Positions 32,916 through 41,933 of a stretch of DNA of 64,000 nucleotides are shown here, piece by piece (the first letter of the stretch is position 1; every line of letters begins with the position of its first letter). The stretch is taken from NCBI GenBank assembly GCA_938015435.1, contig CALLPN010000001.1, positions 310,001 through 374,000 on the forward strand, written 5' to 3'. This DNA comes from an uncultured Saprospiraceae bacterium (GTDB lineage: Bacteria > Bacteroidota > Bacteroidia > Chitinophagales > Saprospiraceae). A model generated the notes under the pieces. The model saw nothing but the letters and a program-made list of their open reading frames with translations, was not told the DNA's origin and made no database searches. Made by a program: the position numbers and the translations under genes.

Positions 32916-34940
32916 TTAGTTTACATCCGATGCTGACTTTAGCGTAAGCTGAGCATCATTAAACTCAGATGCTATCGCTGTAACTGATACTGTTCCCGTA
33001 GGTACTGAATCACCAGAAAAAGTAGCATCTCCTCTAGTAAACATACCTATAGTTCCTGTAGCATCCGTAACATCAAGACCTCCATTAAATGTAGATCCTC
33101 CAGAGATGGTTGCTCCTTCGATAGTAACTAATGTTGATTCGTATGTTTCAATATTACTTGTGAGTTCCTGAACCGTAACAACTGTTGGTGTAGGTAATGT
33201 TCCTGCAGTATTAGATTCTACTTGAGACAACTCTGTATTATTAAGCTGAAGTAGTCCATTGAATTCAGATAACTCTGTTCCAGTTACATTCACTTTAAGT
33301 TTGGCTCCTAATGCAAAAGAGTGAGCATCAGTAAATCTAATTACGATTCCTCTATCTCCGTCTTGGATATGTAGATTCTGATTATTGACACTCATAGTTG
33401 TAAAGTCAGATATCACTACTCCTTCGATAAATCCGTCAGGTGCAGTACTCGATCCTCCAGCAAACGCAGTTCGTAGATCTCCAATAGATACTTGATCTCC
33501 TGTACCTCCTCCACCGCCACCGCCGGTAGTTCCTCCTTGAACATCTTCTCTATTTCTTAAGATTATCTGAGCAACGTTAAACTCTGATACGATACCTGTA
33601 ACGGTTACTGATCCTGTTGGCAATGCTTCTCCTGAGAAAGTCGCATCATTGTAAATAAATGTTGCTAATTCACCACTTGCATCTGAAATTTCATTGGCAT
33701 CACCGAAGGTACCTCCACCAGTAATCTCTGCCATATTTACCTGAACTAATGTAGATTCTAAAGCATCAAAGTTTGAAAGTATCTCGTCAATAGTTAAAAC
33801 TGCTGGTGAAGGAAGTGCTCCTTGTCCCAAATCTTCAACTCCTGTAGTATTTGTATTAATCTGTAGCCCACCATTAAACTCTGAAAGCTCAACTCCGTTT
33901 GTAGCTATTTTTAATTTTTGTCCTAGTGGAAATGAATGTGCCGCAGAGAATCTTACAATAATACCTGCAGTACCATCTTGGATCACTAAGTTTCTAATCG
34001 GCGTATTTTCTGATACTACATCTGATATCACAACACCTTCTATAAACCCATCAGGTCCTGTAGTAGTACCGTTAGCAAATAAAGCTTTGATGGCTGAGAT
34101 ATCAACTTGATCACCATCAACCATTCCACCACCTCCGCCAGAACCGTCACATCGTGGGCCTTCCATTACGATATCATCTACATCTCTAATCGTAAGTTGC
34201 TTAGTAGAACCAAATATAGAAAGTACACCCGTTATGGTTCCATTTCCAGAAGGGATTGGAGCTCCAGCAAAATCTGCGAAATCACTTGCTCTAAGCGTAA
34301 GTTCTTCACCCTCACAATCTTCTATAGTTCTGTTTTGAGTGCCGCCACCGTTAGGCACAGCAAGCGTAGATCCTAATAAAGCATCTTCAAATTCTACATT
34401 CTGTATCTCCACTAAAGTGCTTAGAATACTATTATTAACATCTGCAAGATCAACTTTCATTGGTGTTATCTCACCCACAAATTCTCCTTCAACAATGTGT
34501 GTCTCAAGTTCCGTATCTGGAATCCTATCAATATTTGTTCCTGCTGCAGGATATCCTAATTGTACAATACCATTAAAGTCACCGATATTTAATCCATCAC
34601 ATTTTACAAAGACTTCCTTTCCTTGACGGAATATTGTACTCAAGTCTCCTCTATTAATTCTTATTAATACCCCTCCTGAAGCATCTTGAATAATTAATTC
34701 TTTAAAGAAACTACCTGCATTATCATCTGATATTACAATTCCTTTAATTACAGTTCCTTGTGCAATTGGAGATCCATTGGCGCCAAGTGTATGAGTCGCC
34801 TTGAGAGCTGCAATAGTAGTATTAGATATATCTTCTACTTGTACTGCTTTACCCGGCGGTGTATCAAATTCTTGATCTATACATGCAGTCATTTGCATTA
34901 AAATAAATCCTAAAAAGCAAAATTTAATAAATCGAATCAT
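32916..34940 (-). CDS. DUF5689 lipoprotein with three tandem OB-fold-like domains
   Basis: 674 residues with a lipoprotein signal (lipobox MTA-C20). The N-terminal DUF5689 domain (about 30-260) contains IKGIVISDDNAGSFFKELIIQDASGGVLIRIN. Two further homologous domains follow (about 280-465 and 485-674), each with DGFIEGVVISD, NLVIQDG/NLHIQDG, VELSEFNG or TELSEFNG, and a C-terminal SEFN...Q...LR or LK. Poly-Gly linkers (GSGGGGG, GGGGGGG) separate them. Lipid-anchored, probably surface exposed. It lies 51 bp downstream of the TonB-dependent receptor gene in the same transcript, the position of a SusD-like partner, and is divergent from the secreted endonuclease/phosphatase. It probably binds the ligand. 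Confidence 0.92.
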   Translation of the reverse strand: MIRFIKFCFLGFILMQMTACIDQEFDTPPGKAVQVEDISNTTIAALKATHTLGANGSPIAQGTVIKGIVISDDNAGSFFKELIIQDASGGVLIRINRGDLSTIFRQGKEVFVKCDGLNIGDFNGIVQLGYPAAGTNIDRIPDTELETHIVEGEFVGEITPMKVDLADVNNSILSTLVEIQNVEFEDALLGSTLAVPNGGGTQNRTIEDCEGEELTLRASDFADFAGAPIPSGNGTITGVLSIFGSTKQLTIRDVDDIVMEGPRCDGSGGGGGMVDGDQVDISAIKALFANGTTTGPDGFIEGVVISDVVSENTPIRNLVIQDGTAGIIVRFSAAHSFPLGQKLKIATNGVELSEFNGGLQINTNTTGVEDLGQGALPSPAVLTIDEILSNFDALESTLVQVNMAEITGGGTFGDANEISDASGELATFIYNDATFSGEALPTGSVTVTGIVSEFNVAQIILRNREDVQGGTTGGGGGGGTGDQVSIGDLRTAFAGGSSTAPDGFIEGVVISDFTTMSVNNQNLHIQDGDRGIVIRFTDAHSFALGAKLKVNVTGTELSEFNGLLQLNNTELSQVESNTAGTLPTPTVVTVQELTSNIETYESTLVTIEGATISGGSTFNGGLDVTDATGTIGMFTRGDATFSGDSVPTGTVSVTAIASEFNDAQLTLKSASDVN

Positions 34941-34991
34941 GATTTCTATTTTAATATAAAAGGTGAGTTGTTTTTATTTTCAATATAATAA

Positions 34992-37733
34992 TTACATTCT
35001 TATTGCTACTCCTAAAAAGAAGTTACGCCCATAGCCTTGGTAAAGTTTATTTTCAAAAAAGTCAGGACCTTCTTCAGCGCTAAATCTTAATTGCTCATAA
35101 CCACCAGTTGTGAGATTTGTGTTGAATAGATTACTTACACTTGCCGTAAAAATCAAAAAATAGTCTTTAATCTTATATGACTTATAAGCGAATATATCTA
35201 CTGTTATTGCATCATCTACTTTAGTCTGACGTGTAGCATCAAGTATCTCTTGTGATCCATTATCAAGATTTGCAAATGTAAAATCTAATCTTCTATCTGG
35301 AGAAAAATCTAAATATCTATTACCAATATAGTTGACACTCATGGTTGCAAACCAGAAGTTAGGCGAATCATACTTCAACTCAAAACTGGCAGCAGTTTGT
35401 GGAGATGACTCTACAAAGAAACCATCACTATATACTGTAATACCATCCCTAAAGAAACCTGGTTGAACTTCTGCTTGAGCATATTGAATCCATCTACTAT
35501 CATATATATATTGGCCTAAAGCAGCTACTACTTTCGTAGAAAATGAACTATTGATTTTATAACTTACTGCAGACTCTATACCGACATGTCTACGATCAAT
35601 GTTGGTATTATTAAATGATCCAAAAGATCCATTATTATCAGCAGCACTTGCTCTCTCAGAGAAAAAGAAATATACCTCAGTATCGTTATCTATATCTGCG
35701 TAATATGCTGTAGTCTTGAAACTAAATCCTGGTGATCTATAACTGTAGATAAGTTCTGCAGATTTTTGTTCAACATTGTCTAAACCAGGCACATATTGAT
35801 CATTAACCTGAGGATTAACAAATGCATCTCTAAAGTATGGTGCTCTTGTTCCCATCATACCATTTGCAGAAAAATATTGTCTTCCTGAAAGCTTATAAGT
35901 CGCTCCGATCTTTCCTGTATAGTTACTATATGTCCTTTTTTCAGATTCCCCCAGACTGTTTTCTGGATAAAAACCACTTTTCATATTACCTACTCTTTGT
36001 AGGCTCGAAGAACTTAATTCTCCACCTCCAAACAATTCGATAGGTCCATTACGATATTGTAGTTGTGCCCAACCTACCGCTTTAGAAAGCTTACTATTAT
36101 AATCATATCCAAAAATGTCGCCTTCTTTTACCAATCTATTGGGGCGATTGAGGTCACTCTGTTCTGAACCTGGATTAGTATAAGTATCTGCAAACCTGTC
36201 TATATCTAAAAAGAAATCAGCACCTAATAGATCATTTACTTCTGTAAAGCTATGACCATCATAAGTTCTATAGTTCGCTCCCGCATTTAACGTTAAATGA
36301 TTCGTAAGGTCATGATTCAATGTAGTATTGAATGTCATCTCCGTAGCATCGTATCTTCTATCCTCTATTAGGTAATTCGCTCTTTTTCCAGTAACAGTCT
36401 TGCCTTCGATTCCATCCACATTATTAATCGTCTGCACATTACCAGCGTTAGCTGCGTAGAATTGTCCCCATTGAACTTGAAAATAATCATCAGGCAAGTT
36501 GGCAATAAAATTAGCCCTTTGAACTTTATCATCTATTCTTGATGGTAGATCTGCATGATAATCTCCAGCAGGATTAGTACCGTTGACCCATTGCAGAGCG
36601 GTTCCTCCGTTTCTTCCTGACTGGAATGAAATAGCTGTCTTGAGAGTAGTCTTACGAGAGATATTCCAATCAAAACCCAATATTCCTATAGGCTGATTCG
36701 ATTGACCAACTCTACTATTACGCTTTTCACCTTCTTGATATCCCCAATATGGATTATAGTATGGATCTCCCGTTATTTCTGCTATCTCAGGGAGCGTCGC
36801 TCCTGACTTTCCTCTTTTACTTGGAGAACCTAATATTGTCAAGTGTAATGAGTTCGCCCCACCAAATTGCTTTTCTAATCCTAAAAAGTATGAATATGCA
36901 TCATAGAAAGATCCTTCAGTATATCCTTCTTGCGCCCATCTACGCGATACAGATGCGGTATAAGCAAATCCATTTTTATTCAATCCACTTGAGTGAGTAA
37001 GCATCAGTCTATTGGTATAAGACCTGTTGCTCATTGCATACTGTATTCTTGTCTGCTTTCGCTGATCAGAAGCTCTTACATTAATATCAGTGTTCCCAAG
37101 AAATCCTCCAATACCATAGTCAGAAGCTACCAGGCCATGGTTTCTATGCACATTTCTTAAAACATCGTTTAGTCCACCCCATTGACCGAAGTATAAAGCA
37201 CCGTTCTCTAGCTCATTCATCGGAACACCATTCATGTAAGTACTACCAAAATCTGAGGAAAGCCCTCTCAAGTTGAATCTAAGTGAACCGAAGGTAAATG
37301 CAGCTGTAGATAAAAAATCATCCCTACCAGAAGCGAGTATCGTTCCGTAATCGGCATCATCTTCATTAGTATCCTGAGTGATGTCACTCAACTCTACTAC
37401 AGTGATCTCAGAAGAAGATTCCGACTTTATAGAGTTGGCTACTTTAACATTTCCTAGAAACATATCTTCACCTGTAGCCACAAACGGCTCACGGTATAAT
37501 TCCTTGTCATCAAGCGTAACGACCATCTGATAATCACCTGATGCTACATCAAATATAGAGAATCGACCAGAGGCATTAGAGGATGCACTGAGATCTGTAT
37601 TTTCTAAAATGATGTCTGCACCTATTACAGGTAATTCAGTATCACTGCTAACGACTACACCTTTTACGGTTTGCGCCTCTGTTAAATATACATTAAATAA
37701 GACTCCTACGAGTATGAGATAGAACTGTTTCAT
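34992..37733 (-). CDS. TonB-dependent outer-membrane receptor with carboxypeptidase-like N-domain
   Basis: 913 residues: signal peptide (MKQFYLILVGVLFNVYLTEAQ), a CarboxypepD_reg-like beta-sandwich (about 22-105: VKGVVVSSDTELPVIGADIIL...ASGRFSIFDVASGDYQMVV), plug domain (about 130-245: LRGLSSDFGSTYMNGVPMNELENG) and a 22-strand barrel to the end (FFLGVAIRM). A canonical TonB box is not obvious. It imports a large substrate. Partner genes are the DUF5689 lipoprotein downstream and a secreted EEP nuclease/phosphatase divergently upstream, a grouping I recall from other Bacteroidota genomes. The substrate may be extracellular nucleic acid or a phosphate ester (inference). Confidence 0.94.
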   Translation of the reverse strand: MKQFYLILVGVLFNVYLTEAQTVKGVVVSSDTELPVIGADIILENTDLSASSNASGRFSIFDVASGDYQMVVTLDDKELYREPFVATGEDMFLGNVKVANSIKSESSSEITVVELSDITQDTNEDDADYGTILASGRDDFLSTAAFTFGSLRFNLRGLSSDFGSTYMNGVPMNELENGALYFGQWGGLNDVLRNVHRNHGLVASDYGIGGFLGNTDINVRASDQRKQTRIQYAMSNRSYTNRLMLTHSSGLNKNGFAYTASVSRRWAQEGYTEGSFYDAYSYFLGLEKQFGGANSLHLTILGSPSKRGKSGATLPEIAEITGDPYYNPYWGYQEGEKRNSRVGQSNQPIGILGFDWNISRKTTLKTAISFQSGRNGGTALQWVNGTNPAGDYHADLPSRIDDKVQRANFIANLPDDYFQVQWGQFYAANAGNVQTINNVDGIEGKTVTGKRANYLIEDRRYDATEMTFNTTLNHDLTNHLTLNAGANYRTYDGHSFTEVNDLLGADFFLDIDRFADTYTNPGSEQSDLNRPNRLVKEGDIFGYDYNSKLSKAVGWAQLQYRNGPIELFGGGELSSSSLQRVGNMKSGFYPENSLGESEKRTYSNYTGKIGATYKLSGRQYFSANGMMGTRAPYFRDAFVNPQVNDQYVPGLDNVEQKSAELIYSYRSPGFSFKTTAYYADIDNDTEVYFFFSERASAADNNGSFGSFNNTNIDRRHVGIESAVSYKINSSFSTKVVAALGQYIYDSRWIQYAQAEVQPGFFRDGITVYSDGFFVESSPQTAASFELKYDSPNFWFATMSVNYIGNRYLDFSPDRRLDFTFANLDNGSQEILDATRQTKVDDAITVDIFAYKSYKIKDYFLIFTASVSNLFNTNLTTGGYEQLRFSAEEGPDFFENKLYQGYGRNFFLGVAIRM

Positions 37734-37884
37734 CCTTTATATGGGTTGGTATATTTAGATGACATTATATCATCTTTTATTAATGCTACAAAAGTAAGAT
37801 TATTATTAATAGCTAAATGACTCATATTTAATAAATTAATATAACCTTTACGAATATATTAAAATAAACAAAGTACCTCACCTT

Positions 37885-38931
37885 ATGAAATTAAGCCATC
37901 TATTATTAATTCTGACCACAACTTTATTTGGAATTCAAATTGGAAATGCCCAAAAAGAAGAGGTAAAAGTAGCGGCTATAGGCTTCTATAACCTAGAAAA
38001 CCTCTTTGATACAGAGGATGATCCTAATATAAAGGATGAAGAATTCACTCCAGATGGCAGTAAAGCATGGACAGAAGACAAATACACAGAAAAGCTAACT
38101 AATATGGCTTATGTGATTTCTCAAATGGGAAAAGAGCTTACTCCTAATGGTGTTTCGATACTTGGCATCTCTGAAATAGAAAATCGTAAAGTAGTAGAAG
38201 ATTTAATAAAAGAGCCATTACTTGCAGATCGCGGCTACGAAATCATACACTACGATTCGCCTGACTTCAGGGGTATAGATGTGGGCCTCATTTATAACCC
38301 TAACCATTTCGAGGTGACTAAAAGCACTCCAATAGCCGTAGATATCTCTGTAGGTGACAACAAACGTACTACTAGAGATATATTACACGTGGAAGGATTA
38401 TTTGATGGTGAACCATTACATATTTTGGTTAATCACTGGCCGAGTCGTAGAGGTGGAGAAAAGAAATCTGCTTGGAAAAGAAATAAAGCCGCCAAAATGT
38501 GTCGTGCGGTTATCGATTCATTAGAGACTATAGATCCAGGTGCCAAAGTAATCGTAATGGGTGATCTGAATGATGATCCTACAAGTGAATCTGTTAGATC
38601 TCATTTAAAAGCAGTTGGCAAGAAATCAGATCTTCGTAAAAATAGATTCCTTTTTAATCCTTATGAAGACATATACCGTCGTGGACTAGGATCTAATGCG
38701 TATAGAGATGCTTGGAGTCTGTTTGATCAGATCATTATGACAGAGAGTCTTACCAACAAAAATGATAAAGGATATTACTTCCATAAAGGACAGGTGTTCA
38801 ATAAAAAATTTCTCATCCAACGATCAGGTCAATACAAGGGATACCCATTACGTACCTTCTCATTTGATAAGTACCAAGGTGGATACTCTGATCACTTTCC
38901 AAGCTTTATATATCTGATAAAAAAGGTTTAA
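37885..38931 (+). CDS. Secreted endonuclease/exonuclease/phosphatase (EEP) family protein
   Basis: 348 residues; signal peptide MKLSHLLLILTTTLFGIQIGNAQ. The complete EEP catalytic set is visible: N36-L-E38 in FYNLENLFD, E97 in ISEIEN, H184 in NHWPSRRGG, D227-L-N229 in MGDLNDDP, and S335-D336-H337 in YSDHFP. This metal-dependent fold cleaves DNA, RNA or phosphoesters. Exported. Transcribed divergently from the TonB receptor/DUF5689 operon (151 bp between starts), so shared regulation is likely. It would process a phosphate-containing polymer outside the cell before import. Confidence 0.93.
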   Translation: MKLSHLLLILTTTLFGIQIGNAQKEEVKVAAIGFYNLENLFDTEDDPNIKDEEFTPDGSKAWTEDKYTEKLTNMAYVISQMGKELTPNGVSILGISEIENRKVVEDLIKEPLLADRGYEIIHYDSPDFRGIDVGLIYNPNHFEVTKSTPIAVDISVGDNKRTTRDILHVEGLFDGEPLHILVNHWPSRRGGEKKSAWKRNKAAKMCRAVIDSLETIDPGAKVIVMGDLNDDPTSESVRSHLKAVGKKSDLRKNRFLFNPYEDIYRRGLGSNAYRDAWSLFDQIIMTESLTNKNDKGYYFHKGQVFNKKFLIQRSGQYKGYPLRTFSFDKYQGGYSDHFPSFIYLIKKV

Positions 38932-39083
38932 TACAGATAAGACCACCTAATGCAGCTTAAATCAACTTTCGCTACATTTCTAATACTGCATTAAATAATC
39001 TAAACTGAATAAGGATTAATTTTCGCCTTAGACCTTTAGTTCCCTGCATAACTCCGAAAAACCGCAGTGGTAATTTATACAAT

Positions 39084-39126
39084 AAAAAAACAGCCTTTAT
39101 CCGCCAAGGATAGAGGCTGTTTTTTA
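39084..39126. terminator. Bidirectional terminator between the EEP gene and GAPDH gene
   Basis: AAAAAAACAGCCT...AGGCTGTTTTTT with inner TATCC/GGATA. It lies between two convergent genes (stops at 38931 and 39151), with A/T runs on both sides. Confidence 0.88.
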
Positions 39127-39150
39127 TTGCCATATTGAAGGATGAAACAA

Positions 39151-40587
39151 CTAGTATAGAACCTTTCGTCTTACTTTCCCCATATGCTTTGCTAGCCTTA
39201 CTACTTGGTGTGAATATCCATACTCATTGTCATACCATGCGTAGATCGTTGCTAATTTTCCATCTTCAGATACTAGCGTAGAAGGAGCATCGACTATAGA
39301 AGTAGCATTATACCCTACTACGTGACTACTGACGAATTCTTCAGATATAGAATAATGTAATTGCTCTGCAAGATCACCTGATAGTGACGCTTGTTTGATT
39401 AATGTATTAATCTGCTTTACTGTTGTCTTTTTCTTGAGATGGAGTACCAATATGGCAATAGAAACATTAGGCGTAGGTACACGTACTGCATTACCTGTAA
39501 GTATTCCTTTGAGATGCGGAAACACCTTAGATACAGCCTTTGCTGCCCCCGTACTTGTAAGTACCATATTGATGGCTGCACTTCGTCCTCTTCTAGGCTT
39601 CTTGTGGAAGTTATCTAATAGATTCTGATCGCTAGTATAAGAGTGAATCGTTTCCAAATGGCCTTTTTCAATCCCAAAATTTTCATCGATTACCTTGATT
39701 GGCGGTACGATGGCATTCGTTGTACAAGATGCCGCAGATACAATCGTATCATCTTCGACACCTTCGTGATTGACACCGTAGACAATGTTAGGTATGCCAT
39801 CTCCAGGAGCAGTAAGCAGCACCTTTTCGATTCCCGGTCTTAGGTGATTAGATAAGCCTTCTTTATCTCTAAATATTCCTGTATTATCTATCAATAATGC
39901 TTTATCAATACCATACTCAGTATAATCAATCTCGTCAGGACTTCCTGCAAAAATCATGGCTATACGTGATCCATTGATTACTACACTAGTTAGATCTTCA
40001 GCAATCTCATATCTTCCTAAAAATGTTCCGTGAACAGAATCATCCTCAAGTAATGCCAATCTTTTCTCTATTTCAGCTTTACGATCCTTAAGTTTCGATC
40101 TAAGTACAATTGCTCTTAATCTGAGTTGATCTCCTCTACCAGTTGTATCTATGATAATACGAGCTAATAGACGCCCAATCCTACCAAATCCATAAAGAAC
40201 TACATCTCTTGGTGTAGATTGAAAATCATCCGATGCAAAGGCTCTTAATTTTTCATCTATGAATTTTTCTAATTCGCCTTGTGACTTTCCAGAGCTTAGC
40301 CACTCAACAGCAATAGTACCTATATCGATTCTCGAAGGAACAATTCCATCCATCCTTGCGATGATGTTGGTAATAGCAACTGTAAGTTCGATAGGAATTG
40401 CTTGTTCAATAAATGCTTGAGATAAGGTATGATTTCTTATTATTTCACTTGGCTTTGCATCATATATAGCCTTCCGAAACATAATGAGTTCGACTCCTTT
40501 ATCGAATCTTAATTCTCCTACAGTATGCACGAGATTAAGAGCCATTTTTTCTTGTCGATGTCTTGTGAGAAGATCTTGATTAGACAT
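39151..40587 (-). CDS. gap: Glyceraldehyde-3-phosphate dehydrogenase, long N-terminally extended type
   Basis: 478 residues. About 125 N-terminal residues of mainly helical extension precede the NAD-binding domain, whose G133-F-G135-R-I-G138 opens the Rossmann fold. The catalytic cysteine is C288 in SAASCTTNA, with ETIHSYTSDQN, RRGRSAAINMVLTSTGAAKA and WYDNEYGYSHQVVRLAKHM as the usual landmarks. The extended form occurs widely in Bacteroidota beside the ordinary short GAPDH; a gluconeogenic role is often assumed. The start ATG (40587) gives MSNQDLLTRHRQEKMALNLV. Monocistronic, with a bidirectional terminator downstream. Confidence 0.95.
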   Translation of the reverse strand: MSNQDLLTRHRQEKMALNLVHTVGELRFDKGVELIMFRKAIYDAKPSEIIRNHTLSQAFIEQAIPIELTVAITNIIARMDGIVPSRIDIGTIAVEWLSSGKSQGELEKFIDEKLRAFASDDFQSTPRDVVLYGFGRIGRLLARIIIDTTGRGDQLRLRAIVLRSKLKDRKAEIEKRLALLEDDSVHGTFLGRYEIAEDLTSVVINGSRIAMIFAGSPDEIDYTEYGIDKALLIDNTGIFRDKEGLSNHLRPGIEKVLLTAPGDGIPNIVYGVNHEGVEDDTIVSAASCTTNAIVPPIKVIDENFGIEKGHLETIHSYTSDQNLLDNFHKKPRRGRSAAINMVLTSTGAAKAVSKVFPHLKGILTGNAVRVPTPNVSIAILVLHLKKKTTVKQINTLIKQASLSGDLAEQLHYSISEEFVSSHVVGYNATSIVDAPSTLVSEDGKLATIYAWYDNEYGYSHQVVRLAKHMGKVRRKVLY

Positions 40588-40705
40588 ATTATCAGGTCAG
40601 TTTATTTTTGTGAAAATGGTATTTCTAATTTCGCAACAAAGATGATATTTTTTCAAATAAGGACATTGTTTTCACTTAACTATTTAAACATAACTTATTG
40701 AAAAT

Positions 40706-40740
40706 TAGCTTATTGTATGATTTACAATAAGCTATTTTTT
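40706..40740 (+). terminator. Orphan plus-strand hairpin terminator upstream of the GAPDH gene
   Basis: TAGCTTATTGTA (40706-40717), a 5-nt loop, TACAATAAGCTA (40723-40734), then six T. A perfect 12-bp stem. No plus-strand gene precedes it; the nearest gene on the left is leftward GAPDH. It may end an antisense or short transcript arising within 40588-40705. Confidence 0.75.
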
Positions 40741-40950
40741 AATTGTTGAAGCAATAGAAATAAATGTTTCCAAGTCTTCAAAAGCGTTTGCACCTAAAAA
40801 TCCAAGAAAGCATAACATTCAGATTACCAGGCCCAGAAGTGCTTTATGAAGCAAACATCAAATACGCCTAGATTTTCGAAAAGAGTTGAAGTTGGTAAAG
40901 TCAAAACCACCGAAAGATGGAAATGCTTGGTGGGAGTGTTCTCTAAGAGA

Positions 40951-40996
40951 AGAAGAGCTACAAAACTTATGTTTTCTAGCTCTTCTTTTATCTTTT
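40951..40996 (+). terminator. Second orphan plus-strand hairpin
   Basis: AGAAGAGCTA (40951-40960) pairs with TAGCTCTTCT (40977-40986). An inner AAAAC/GTTTT closes a TTAT tetraloop. TTTATCTTTT follows. It looks like an intrinsic terminator for a plus-strand transcript, but the only ORF before it is a 35-codon stretch (40764-40871) that I do not trust. The rest of 40588-41023 shows no gene. Confidence 0.6.
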
Positions 40997-41023
40997 AATG
41001 TTCTACTTACATTCTGAGGATAT

Positions 41024-41064
41024 GTGTTTTCGGAGTCCATGTGTTTTCGGAGTCCATGTGTTTT
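41024..41064. repeat. Two 17-bp direct repeats at the edge of the tandem array
   Basis: GTGTTTTCGGAGTCCAT occurs twice in direct succession (41024-41040 and 41041-41057), followed by a partial GTGTTTT leading into the 56-bp repeat. The GTGTTTT word is shared with the longer unit. Confidence 0.85.
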
Positions 41065-41285
41065 CTGCGAAAGCCACATTCTCACTCCGAATACGTGTTT
41101 TTCAAAAGTAAAACACTGATCTGCGAAAGCCACATTCTCACTCCGAATACGTGTTTTTCAAAAGTAAAACACTGGTCTGCGAAAGCCACATTCTCACTCC
41201 GAATACGTGTTTTTCAAAAGTAAAACACTGTCTGCGAAAGCCACATTCTCACTCCGACTACGTGTTTTTCAAAAGTAAAACACTA
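41064..41285. repeat. Four-copy 55-56 bp tandem repeat
   Basis: Units start at 41064, 41120, 41176 and 41231 with TCTGCGAAAG, and end in AAAACACTGA/GG/G/A. They are near-identical; copy 4 has CCGACTACG for CCGAATACG, and two copies are 1 bp short. Each unit contains GTGTTTT...AAAACAC, able to form a 7-bp stem. The unit length is not a multiple of three and the array ends 2 bp before the stop codon of a leftward gene, so it is intergenic. No unique spacers, hence not CRISPR. Confidence 0.92.
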
Positions 41286-41287
41286 GT

Positions 41288-41827
41288 CTATACTACCCAT
41301 TCATCTACGTACTTAATAAAGATCTTCGCTGTATTCTGCGCATCCGATATAGCACGATGCGGAATTCCTGTAAATTCAAAACCTTCACGCTTAAGCGTAT
41401 TTTTAAGTCCGTTACCTTTTTCATCTCCAACCATCTTAGCGTATTGGCCTTTGATATTCACCGCTCGTTCAAGCCAATCCACTTCTAATCTATGGAACTC
41501 ACAATCATGAGTAAAAAAAGTCTTGTCATAAGCACCCCAGCTGCATAGGCTATAATCTTCATAGATATCTATCCACTCTTTAAATTCTTCGATAACTCTA
41601 GGGAATGTATGCGCTCTATTTACATCATCTTGCTTGATTGATGTAAGTTTCTTACAAAAACCAGAGAGTCGAGGATTGATAGTAGGCTTTACAAACTTGC
41701 TAAAAGAACCCAATACTTCTCCTAATTGATTGATTTTAACCGCACCGATCTCAATCACCTCATTGTGTCCCTTAGGTGGACGCCCCATCCAACATGTTGC
41801 TTCTAAATCGTAAACTATGTAATTCAA
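41288..41827 (-). CDS. DEDDh 3'-5' exonuclease, ERI-1/KapD-like
   Basis: 179 residues, essentially one exonuclease domain. Catalytic residues: D7 and E9 (YDLEATCW), D101 (GAYDKTFF), H157 and D162 (PHRAISDAQN). The YDLEATCW opening and the CSWGAYDK segment place it with the ERI-1/3'hExo-like group rather than DnaQ epsilon, suggesting RNA or structured-nucleic-acid trimming. Single gene on the minus strand. Its stop codon abuts the 56-bp tandem repeat, which may therefore lie in its 3' UTR. Confidence 0.9.
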   Translation of the reverse strand: MNYIVYDLEATCWMGRPPKGHNEVIEIGAVKINQLGEVLGSFSKFVKPTINPRLSGFCKKLTSIKQDDVNRAHTFPRVIEEFKEWIDIYEDYSLCSWGAYDKTFFTHDCEFHRLEVDWLERAVNIKGQYAKMVGDEKGNGLKNTLKREGFEFTGIPHRAISDAQNTAKIFIKYVDEWVV

Positions 41828-41933
41828 ATTATTATTATTTGTAAAGCCACTTTAGCTTTTTCTTTTAATACTATTTCAAGATTTGATCCGTGCGATGAGA
41901 AATATTATTTCAGCTCCAATCTAATCCAACTAT

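Noticed and set aside
40764-40871. 35-codon plus-strand ORF between the two orphan terminators
   Set aside because: No promoter, no ribosome-binding context and no homology recognised. Mentioned only within the terminator finding.
40858-41133. 91-aa minus-strand ORF ending in HQAFPSFGGFDF...
   Set aside because: It runs across both hairpin and repeats, with low-complexity basic composition and no family features.
41024-41285. CRISPR array
   Set aside because: Units are directly adjacent with no variable spacers, the unit itself is 55-56 bp, and no cas gene is near.
41041-41510. Plus-strand ORFs through the repeat (41041-41223, 41151-41510)
   Set aside because: They are repeat translations in rotating frames and run antisense through the exonuclease gene. 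Unit length is not a multiple of three.
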